The position numbers and the translations under genes were made by a program. The notes beneath the pieces were generated by a model, which searched no databases, was not told where the DNA came from, and saw only the letters and a list, made by a program, of their open reading frames with translations. Of a DNA stretch of 64,000 bases, positions 49,656 to 58,175 are shown piece by piece (the first letter of the stretch is position 1; the number at the start of each line of letters is the position of its first letter). The DNA comes from Pycnopodia helianthoides. Its lineage: Eukaryota > Echinodermata > Asteroidea > Forcipulatida > Asteriidae. The stretch is from contig CM063254.1 in assembly GCA_032158295.1 (NCBI GenBank), positions 4,503,538-4,567,537 of the forward strand. The letters are read 5' to 3'.

Positions 49656-50401
49656 GTAAATCGAGTTATTTATACATACAGGAGACAAGTTCCAGGCCTT
49701 GAACTTCAATTTTGAAAGAGCAAGACAAATCATCCTTGATAAACGTCCACCCCCCCCCCCCACCTTGCAAAACCCAAAAAAAACACAGTTGTGTGCAGAC
49801 AACTGGAAAATGTATGTTTTGCAAAAGCACAGAGAAGGTAGTTGAAACTCTGCTTCTCTATCTCCAAATCCCTTGGTTATTCAACTCTAAAAGCAAGATT
49901 TTTGTCCACTGCCATACTCAATTTTTGTTTTGCAGTTACAAGCTTTATGGAAATGGAGTCTAGGCCATGCATGATGTCAATTGCATCTGTTTTCACTATT
50001 AAGTTCAAGGCCTGGATTTTGTTCTAACTTGTTGTTTCGGAAATTCCTGTTGATATTATACCTTTGAAAAAAAATGTAAAGACGTTTCGCCTTTCTATAA
50101 AACCATTTTATTTATTCAATGGAACAAAGAGAAAGACATTTAAGAAATTGTCAATTTGAGGGGTAAAATGGGTGTACAATTGTTGCTTATTTGTTGTTAA
50201 CAAAGTGGTGACCTAATACTGAGTGAGTCCTGATTTAACTCATTCTTTAACGGAATAAACGTTTGAAATTTCATGGAAGACTACATGTTAGTTCTTGGCT
50301 GACAAATGTTTCAGAAATGGTACAGGTGATACATCTTTAACCCTATAGGCTGGGCTAAGTTTCAAGACACTGTTTGGCAAATTTGATTATTTTAAATCTT
50401 T

Positions 50402-50417
50402 GGTTCTTCTCAGAACC
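50402..50417 (+). other. isolated histone-type stem-loop followed by ACCA
   Basis: GGTTCTTCTCAGAACC forms a 6-bp stem with a 4-base loop, fits the histone stem-loop consensus GGYYYU-(loop)-ARRRCC, and is followed by ACCA, as in sea urchin histone mRNAs. A related sequence without the left arm occurs at about 58876-58892 (TTCAGAACCACCACAACTC). It lies in a KCNIP intron, in the sense orientation. Confidence 0.5.
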
Positions 50418-50702
50418 ACCAAAAACTCACACAGAGAGTTTTGTGTACACGGTGTGTCTCCGCAAACCTAAATTGTATTCCCACCATGCAAAGTTTCAAA
50501 TCCTACTTTGATTGAGTGCATTTGCCTAGCAATAGAGGCAGTTGAACTTACTCAGAAGCAATGCACGTGTCGGGACAGTATAACCAGTAACTAAATTTCC
50601 TCTATGCTTAAAACATGCTTGTATGAAAGATGCCACTTGCGAATGTCTGGTACAATGACTTGCTTAGTCACAAATTACCGCTTGAATTTGAATTCCTCAG
50701 AC

Positions 50703-50877
50703 TAGAGACAGTTGCTATGTCATACGATTTAGGGCAAGCTGTTGCATAATTATGGCGAACACCCGTACACAATTTTGATTGAACTTGTATATGGCACAAT
50801 GGTACCATGGTTTGCTCATCTGGAGGTTGCTATACAAAAGCATGTCCCGGAACCATTTGACATAGCAACTGTCTCTA
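50703..50877. mobile_element. 175-bp MITE with perfect 20-bp TIR
   Basis: TAGAGACAGTTGCTATGTCA at 50703-50722 and its exact complement at 50858-50877 are perfect inverted repeats. Similarity extends outward (GAATTCCTCAGAC at left; complement of GAATCCCTTAGACTAG at right). The upstream part recurs, diverged, at about 54215-54310, so the true unit may be larger (about 50640-50900). Confidence 0.72.
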
Positions 50878-50905
50878 ATAGCCTAGTCTAAGGGATTCAA
50901 ACTTA

Positions 50906-51160
50906 AATGTCAAGTAATTAACCACAAGGGAAACTGACTGGGTAAATTTTAAATAATTTGGGTTGAACAAAGAAAAATTTACTAAGCGGAATTTGAACCA
51001 ACAACCTCCGGATTAACGTGCCGGCACTCTGCCAACTGAGCTATCTAGCCCAATGTTTGCAGTCTCCCTATTTTGTCAATATCTTTGTTGGGGGTGCCAG
51101 TCTGAAGCCATACAGCCATTGTCGTATAGCCAGGGATCACACCCAAGTTTAGATACATCC
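50906..51160 (-). mobile_element. SINE-like element with internal tRNA-related module (minus)
   Basis: The reverse complement reads TAGATAGCTCAGTTGGCAGA, GTGCCGGCACG, then B-box GTTGGTTCAAATTCC, then the tail ACCCAGTCAGTTTCCCTTGT. The B-box is better kept than in the 6074 copy. The 5' part with CTTGGGTGTGATCCCTGGCT is also present. Confidence 0.8.
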
Positions 51161-51570
51161 TGGGAAGTGGCAGCCAGGGGATCACTTTTTATTCAAATTT
51201 AAGCGGTACCTTGTGACTATTAAGCAAGTCATTGTACTAGACGTTATTCAAATCTGACTCACAAGTGGCTTCTTTGAGCCATACTGTTCACATCGGGGTG
51301 GAAGCACTTTTCTGTATCGTATTTCTGACTGTTGTTTTACTGTCATTCTATTGTCATTGACAGACATTCTTTGTTCATTGTCTTCAATCTTTGTTTGTGG
51401 ACTTAATTTCTCTTCCCTGATCTATCCACTACCTTACTGCTTTCAGACACCGGACATCCCATTTACAGCAGATCAAAAGAACCAAAAAGTATGTACACTG
51501 TTGATAATGTGATCATCATGATGTGAACATTGCATCCCGGTGCCTGTCAAGGCTGGCATCTCCATGGAGA

Positions 51571-51593
51571 GGGGGGAGGGGAGGGGGGAGGGG
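51571..51593 (+). other. G-quadruplex-prone tract
   Basis: GGGGGGAGGGGAGGGGGGAG then GGG gives four G runs of at least four with one-base loops on the KCNIP sense strand, mid-intron. Confidence 0.65.
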
Positions 51594-51655
51594 ATGTGTG
51601 GGCCCACTTCATCTAGGGTTTTTATTCCCCCCTCTTTCTGCTTGCCACCTCCCTA

Positions 51656-52483
51656 GACTCTGTTTCATAGATCTGCTAACCAGGAAATATATTCACTATA
51701 AAGCGAAAAACTAGCAGGGAACCAATCACAATTGCTATATTCATGAATGATCATTTTGGCTGGTGCCTGATGTTTATTGTGCTATACAAAATGTAATGTG
51801 TGCTTAACCCATATCAGCCTGACAGGTTGCAGTACATAAACACTGCTCCTGCCTAAGCCCATGTAACGCTCATTGCTTCATTACCATAAACATTCATTAT
51901 TAACTGCCTTGCAAATAAACATACCCCAACAAACTGTATACTGTTGGAAAGAGCAGATCATTCTCTTTAATGTGATATATAATTTGTTGTTCTTCTCATC
52001 TCATATCGTTAATAATGAGAGTATAAAGAAAGACACTTACACTATGACAATTTTCGTCTTGAAAATGTAAATTCTCTCTTTTCACCTTGTTTTCACAGAG
52101 TCTTTTGCCAAAGCCTAAGTATTTCACGTTTTTACTATATGCTGCACTGCTAAAAGCGTTATTCACCATTTAAAGAGTTCTAGGCTTGGATGGAAAGCAT
52201 TCCCTGAAATCATGGTGAATTTCACGGAGGCCAGTAAATAGTCTGGGGACTCTTTTTTTAAGGTGGTGGTGAAAGAGAAATAATTCCTTGAATTTCAGCC
52301 AAATCCTGAACTTCACTGAGATTTCACGGTGGTTTCACAGCAAAGATTTTCCTAGCGTAACTCCTTGTTCATCTACGGCTTTTCCCATAGTTAGATGCTG
52401 ACAGCGTTTGTGTGCTACAGCTCTACGGGATTTCCCGTAGGTAAGGCAGATATGGGTTAAAGTTACCAGCTCTATGAAACAGG
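51656..52483. mobile_element. MITE family E copy, split by a TTAA element
   Basis: The left part (51656-51803) runs from GACTCTGTTTCATAGATCTG through AGCAGGGAACCAATCACAAT to GTGTGCTTAA. The right end is AGTTACCAGCTCTATGAAAC at 52461-52483. Together they give the family E layout seen intact at 44938-45141. Confidence 0.75.
51808..52456. mobile_element. TTAA-CCC-type MITE (649 bp) inserted into another MITE
   Basis: It is precisely flanked by TTAA at 51804-51807 and 52457-52460. The termini are CCCATATCAGCCTGAC and the complement of CCCATATCTGCCTTAC. The two flanks are the split halves of family E (left half from 51656, right end to 52483), so the insertion boundaries are confirmed by the interrupted host. 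An inner region holds inverted words (CTACGGCTTTTCCCATAG, CTCTACGGGATTTCCCGTAG). Confidence 0.85.
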
Positions 52484-54703
52484 TCAGCCGATTGCCTGAT
52501 GAAGTGCCCGTACCTGCACGATCTCCACCAATCCATTCATCAAAAAAAAGAACACAGTGTGTATAAATACCATTGAGCATTAGTAGCACACGTGCAATGA
52601 CACCGTCTCCCTCGTCGGATCACATTAATAATGATGCCTCAAACTGGGTTGGGGGGGTCACGCTACATTTGGGGACTGACAACAAAAAACGGACATCGAT
52701 AAATGTGTAATAAGGCAGTAGGCAGGGCATGATACATAAATATCCCACCATCACATGCATGCATAGTAGCATGTTAATCATGCTTGCCGGAGAGTGAGCA
52801 GCTAATTATGTTTACCAGTTTTCATGTACTCCTCGACAAAGACCAGCAACATATGGTTAAATGTTTGACGAGCACTAAAACCATTTATAAGAAGCCGACA
52901 GTTGAAAAGCACAGCTCAAATTTGTGCTTCAAATGTAGGAACTCTTAGGTGTCGGTAATTTACCATGATCTATTGGGTGTGTGTGCTGACCGGGGCTCGG
53001 TCCAACGTACTATGCAATCTATTATTGATATGATGCTCATGATCAATAAGAAATCGCAGTTAGCGTAGAGATTTATCATTCAGGAGCAACTCAGCTCTCT
53101 TGGCTGCAACTGGAACTGTCACCATGTGTGTGTTCAATATGTTCAATCAAACACGAAAATCATCTCCTCATGAATTTCATTCTGGTTTATTATACTCCAG
53201 GGTGAAGAGAAGCAATTGTGTTAAGTGTCCCAACTCAAAGCCGACTTGACTGTAGGCAGCGATGAGTTCCACATACTGGGAATTCTGGGAAAAAAGGTCG
53301 CAGAATAATCACAGAGAAAAAAAGACCATGCACCCACTATACACTGCCACATCACTCCATACTCTTTACAATAGACCCTGTTCAGCTACAGCACCTGACA
53401 AAACAAATCCCTGAGACTTACACTATACCCAACAGAGTGTGTAGGGTGCACTGCAGTCATATCAAGCCCCTCTACGAGCCCTTGCATGCAATAAAATCAG
53501 CTTAAACCTCCAAGTCTTCACTTTGTGATCGAGTGAATGAGTTGATCGTTCTTTTAAAAGAAATACCAGCCGGAGTGGCGTATTTTTGCTCTGTCCCTGA
53601 ACACATGCAGTTATAAGTGTACATTCATGAGCACTTGTACCACGTACAAGGCAGTATTGGAGACCTGTTGATCATGAATAATTCATCTCATGTTGTCACT
53701 ACTTTTGTGTTTCTCCATCAATGTCTTTGCGTCGCTGATTTTTATTTTTCATGACCTCATGATCGTGATTGATGTCGCTGAGTTGATTACATGAAAAATG
53801 TAGCTGTCCATCATGTAAATTTTTAAGGGGGGCGGGATACTTTCACATGAGTAGTTCAGAATGTTTTACACATTTTAGCAGGGTACCAAAAATACTTTTT
53901 TTCTTAATCAAAACCATTTTCAGAAGAAGGTACTTCTTTTTGGACTCTCATTTATTGAAATTGATGCAGTTCATATGTTGGAAAGACCTATTTTGGAGAA
54001 AAAAAAAAACTCTAACTCTTTTTGAACACTTTTCAAAAAACATCTGAAAAATCCCCTTTCGGTTCATTTTGTTTAATTGATTTTCATGGGAAGGTTGAGA
54101 TCAATAAATCTGGGTCCTCTTCCCTCCGTACAAAGATAATTGCAGGAATTTGATATATCTTTGTGATTTTGATGAAAAAGCCATTTGTGAGTTAAAATCT
54201 TAATAAGGCCTATCGGTATTGTCGAATACAACGACTTGCTTGATCAGAAGTGAAGGCTTCGATTTGTGTTCGTCAGACTGTAAAGACATTTGTCGCTATG
54301 TCTGATTTGGGTTTAGATTTTGATCGTCCCAACTCTAAAATAATATACGTGTAGACTTCACCGACTATACGTGTGTGATTCATGGGCCGGTACATATCCG
54401 CAGTAAAAACAGCAGTTGAAACCATCCGTATGAAGACATTTTGCTTGCTTGTTCCTGTGCCATTTCATGGTGTGTTATTTGTCCAAGCTTAGCCTTGACT
54501 GAGCCACCAAACCTTATCCAATGTATTTATTTACTCACTCGTGTCATAACAAATATTGATTCAGCAAACAGTTCATCAGAAGAAGGAGAGATGGACTACT
54601 AGGAGAAAAAATAAAGTTTTTTGTTGTTGTAAATCTCTTATAAAAAAAATTAAAAATTGTGTCATTTGTTCTTATTGCGCTCTGTTTGTTTTTTCCCCAA
54701 CAG

Positions 54704-54774
54704 ATTCCAGCCACTATGCTCATTTTGTCTTCAATTCGTTTGACACAGATCACAATGGCTCAATAACTTTTGAG
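54704..54774 (+). CDS. KCNIP: KChIP internal coding exon, EF-hand 2
   Basis: This 71-nt exon has a strong acceptor (long T/C tract, then AG at 54702-54703) and a GTAAAA donor at 54775. The split first codon (g plus at) gives Asp. The translation is DSSHYAHFVFNSFDTDHNG then SITFE. It contains the first 11 residues of the EF2 loop: Asp1, Asp3, Asn5, Gly6, Ser7, Ile8, Thr9, Glu11. Position 12 is the first codon of the next exon (Glu). All coordinating positions are occupied by ordinary ligands, so the loop looks able to bind a divalent ion. The exon ends in phase 0. A poly(C) tract lies about 50 nt into the following intron. The YAH-(F/Y)-x-FN-x-(F/L)D segment is typical of KChIPs. Confidence 0.96.
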
Positions 54775-54870
54775 GTAAAAAAGAAATAATTTAATACACC
54801 TGCGTGTTCTATCTCTTTATATGCACCCCCCCCCTCGTACCCACACCCACTTCCACTCCCCCTTCCTTAA

Positions 54871-55185
54871 CCCTAGCACTGCCCTGTGTGTTAAATGTGT
54901 AATGCCATGCATTGTTAAGCTGTAAATTACTCCTGTTTTTGTTAAAAGAAATTGCAAATAAAATGTTTAGGAACAACGACTGCACTCAAAAGAATACACA
55001 AGTTCAAAGCCAACTTCCAAAACTTTATCTCTGTAAAAACTTGAACTTTCACAAAGGTCATGTTAAGGTCATTTGGTGTGTCCAATAATGTGTTATAAAT
55101 TGGCCAAATGTAATTGGCCCGGCTAGTACCAATAGACAGTCCGCAAATTAGGCCGATTGACTCGGCCTGGAAGCCCCTGCTGGGG
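54871..55185. mobile_element. TTAA-CCC-type MITE, family F
   Basis: TTAA lies at 54867-54870 and 55186-55189. Ends are CCCTAGCACTGCC and GCCCCTGCTGGGG. TTAA target sites with CCC-starting termini are the pattern of piggyBac-superfamily transposons. It is non-coding and lies about 100 bp after the KCNIP EF2 exon. Confidence 0.75.
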
Positions 55186-55529
55186 TTAAATCTACTTCTC
55201 TGACGAACACCTCTACACAATAGGCCTTACCTTAACTGTGTAGAACATTTATGTAACGTTAAGTCGTTAAGTTGATTATCACATAATTATAACTGGCCTT
55301 CATAATCACAGGGAGCGAAAAGAGACCGGGTTTAACCGGTTCATAACAAGATTTTGGGGTCACACGGATCTGTGAAAAGCTCAGCATGGTACTAATGACC
55401 TTCAGAGACAGTCAAAGAACCGATCATGCTGGGAAATATTTCTGTGAGAATTAGTGCCCCTACCAGTGACTGTTCTATATTCCGACACCCCTATGTTCTG
55501 GAAAAAAACCTTGTGATGTACTCGCTAAG

Positions 55530-55602
55530 TTTAGGGTTTGGGTTAGGGTTAGGGTTAGGTTTAGGTTTAGGTTTAGGTTTAGGGTTAGGTTTAGGGTTTG
55601 GA
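55530..55602. repeat. interstitial telomere-like array (TTAGGG/TTTAGG)
   Basis: The stretch is built only of TTAGGG, TTTAGGG and TTTAGG words, with GGTTAGGGTTAGGGTTAGG as the purest run. TTAGGG is the echinoderm telomere repeat. The array is enclosed by an inverted pair, TTCCGACACCCCT at 55480 and AGGGGTGTCTGAA at 55618, so it is probably part of an inverted-repeat element. Confidence 0.85.
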
Positions 55603-56699
55603 TTACTAAAATACACGAGGGGTGTCTGAACTTAGTTGTGTAACCCCTCTACCTTATGAGAGAAAATCATAACCGAATCACAATAAACTTTATAAGCATA
55701 GGCTTGTATCACAAGATTGATAACTACCCATAATGCCAGTTTTCTGCCTGAGGATGCATGAGCACCTACTTCAAAGGGTTACATGTAATTGTACAGTTGT
55801 GCAGTTTGCTGGAAAAATGATTGGAATGAATGTATGTTCTCCCCCAAAGATCCCTTTAGAGATGCTATATTGGATTTTTGGGGCCAATTTGACCCGAAAA
55901 TTTAGATTTGATTTTTAAATAGCTATTTTTATAGATTCAAGAAAGTTACAATTAACCTGTAAAAAAACCCACAAAAAAACCGCTAATGATCAGTGGTAGT
56001 TAATTGAAAACTAAAAAAGAATTATGTTAAAAGTATTTTGTACATTTTTCGTGTCATATGCTAAAGTTTGTGGGGGGTTTTTGTGTTGTTTTTTTAACGG
56101 CATCATCTGTCTAAATTCGTTTAGAGAAAAAACTCTTTCAGCAAAAAGTCTAGCCATGCAACTTTAAGAGCGGTAAACCTTCCACTGTTTCATCAGTGTA
56201 CATCCAGTGGCTTAAGATTAAGCCAACTGAAGTGGCAGAAATAAGAATGCCTCCAAGAAGTTCACATCTCTCTGAATATTGAGGGGGGAAAGAAATCCAA
56301 TTACAGTAAAGCTGTCATGAAACCCCAGCAATGTATCCGGGCACTGTGTGCACGTCTCAACCTGAAGTAAAGGGATTGTACAACAACCATTTATGGGCAA
56401 ATCTGTGGTTTACTCATGTGTCATGGACCAAAGGAGCTAGAAGTGTCGATGTTTGTGACTATATACAGGCCTGGAATTAAGCGGAGGCCACTGAGGCCAA
56501 GGCCTCTGTTGCCCCTGGTCTTGGTCGTGGTAGTCGGGGTACCCCGACAAAAGCTGCCTGTAGACTTCTTGAAGATTTTCCAATGGAGAAGCCCTTTGCA
56601 TGAAAAACGGCCTTGCCCTCTCAAAGATGAAATTCCAGGCGTGTTGCTTTTAATAACATTGAATCCTGTTCAGTAAAACAAGTTTGGGAAAAAAAAACA

Positions 56700-57385
56700 A
56701 GGAACTTTCCTTGGAAAGCATGAACTAGTTTATGGCATAGTCTATGAGATGTAACTAACTGATATGTTGTCAATGTAATGTGAAAGACCATGGGAACTAA
56801 CCGTTGGAAACATAAACTAGATTCAGGGCTACAACCTCTTAAAGGCTTATAAGCCTGAGATAAATCTCATTGATGTTGTCAGTTTAATGTTGAAAATGGT
56901 GGGAAATATCCTTGGAAAATTTAAACTAGATTCAGGGCTATAAAACCTCTTAAAGACTTACCCAATTAATATTGTCCGTGGTTATGTGGAAAGCGAACTT
57001 CCCCTTGGAAAACATCAACTAGATTCTGAGCTAAGGTCTCTTCGAGGCTTATTTAATTGATGTTGTCAATGTAATGTGTAAACCATGAAACTACACTTCA
57101 GAAGCAAACTAGATTCTGGGCTACGGTCTTTTAAAGACTTATTTAATTAATGTTGTCAATGTAATGTGAAAAACCATGGAAATACCATTGGGAAAGTATC
57201 AACTAGATTCTTGGCTTAGGTCTCTTAGAGACTTATCTATTTGATGTTGTCAATGTAATGTGAAAAACCATAAAACTACACTTTGAAAACATTAACTAGA
57301 TTCTGGGCAATGGTCTCTTTAAGACTTATTTAATTGATGTTTTCAGTGTAATGTGAAAAACCATGAAACTTCTTTTGGAAAACAA
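56700..57385. repeat. tandem array, ~92-bp unit, seven copies
   Basis: The anchor AACTAG occurs at 56723, 56815, 56924, 57017, 57107, 57201 and 57294 (spacings 92, 109, 93, 90, 94, 93). Units read CTTGGAAAACAT-AACTAGAT, TCTGGGCTA-GGTCTCTTAAA, GACTTATTTAATTGATGTTG, TCAATGTAATGTGAAAAACC. The 109-bp unit carries a 17-bp extra segment. It lies in the KCNIP intron before the EF3 exon. Confidence 0.9.
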
Positions 57386-57599
57386 TCATAAAACAGCTGT
57401 TTCTTCTAGGTAAAAGTTGTGTTTCTTAGAAGAAGCTGAGGTTAGACGAGTCTCAACATTCTAAGTATAGTGTACTCAGATTGTTTTCAAGAAAAACCAG
57501 AGTACACTGATGAGACACCCTCTCACCTCATGTTCTTTATCAGATATTGTTAGGCCTGTAACATTACTTCTCTCTAAAGGATATTTCTATTTCATTGTC

Positions 57600-57795
57600 A
57601 TTGGTAGTAGTTAATAAGCAGGACAGTTCTTTTCAGAACTGAGAAGTCTCCCGAATTCCGAAAATCTACTCCGCGGTAGTAGAATAAATAGCAAGACAAG
57701 TTCTCTAAAGAACAAAATCTACACAGCAAAGTAGATATTTATACACTCATAGTGTTACCGCGAACCGAATATAAATTGATACCTCACCATGCAAA
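57600..57795 (+). repeat. hairpin-rich dispersed repeat, copy 1
   Basis: CAGTTCTTTTCAGAACTG hairpin, then AGAAGTCTCCC, ATTCCGAAAATCTACTCC, GCGGTAGTAG, a second hairpin AGTTCTCTAAAGAACA and GTGTTACCGC(A/G)AACCGAATAT. The same order and orientation are seen at 61236-61415. It is non-coding. It may be the terminal region of a retroelement (see the hammerhead-like fold just upstream of the second copy). Confidence 0.8.
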
Positions 57796-58004
57796 GCCTC
57801 AAAAACCATATATTTCATTGTCGTTTCTGGACAAATTGCTTTGTTTCTTTATTCAAATCTCGAAAAACATTGGTTGGCAGCAAAGGACCTTTTGCAAGAG
57901 CATGCCCTAAAAGTAAAAATTACCAACGTTAGAATTGATTGTCTTTAAACTGTTATCTTATTTTGTGAAAATAAATGGTGGGTAGCCGTGTCTGTTAGGT
58001 AATT

Positions 58005-58175
58005 GCCAAGAGGAAAATAAATTGTAGCATTTTATTGACTAACTAAACAATATATATCTGCATAAGGGTTTGTAGCAACAACTACTTCATGATGAAGTAG
58101 TTGTTGCTACGAAAGCTTATGCAGATGAATTTGTCAGTTAGTCATTAAAGTGCTACAATTTATTTTCCTCTTCGC
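58005..58175. repeat. long inverted repeat (foldback) with perfect 18-bp central stem
   Basis: GTAGCAACAACTACTTCA (58072-58089) and its exact complement (58093-58110) are separated by three bases. Pairing continues outward, imperfectly, through CTGCATAAG / CTTATGCAG, TGACTAACT / AGTTAGTCA and GAGGAAAATAAATTGTAGCA / TGCTACAATTTATTTTCCTC to about 58005 and 58175. Confidence 0.9.

Larger units (their letters stand above)
49656..54703 (+). other. KCNIP intron (5,048 bp)
   Basis: This phase-1 intron lies between the EF1 and EF2 exons. It contains a poly(C) tract at about 49748-49761, a histone-type hairpin at 50402-50417, a 20-bp-TIR MITE (50703-50877), a minus-oriented SINE (50906-51160), a G-quadruplex-prone tract (51571-51593) and a nested pair of MITEs (51656-52483). 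From about 52490 to 54200 nothing repeat-like or coding was recognised. A diverged relative of the 50.64-kb repeat lies at about 54215-54310. Confidence 0.9.

Noticed and set aside
55426..55629. Gly-Leu repeat protein
   Set aside because: The LGLGLG peptide is translation of the telomere-like array.
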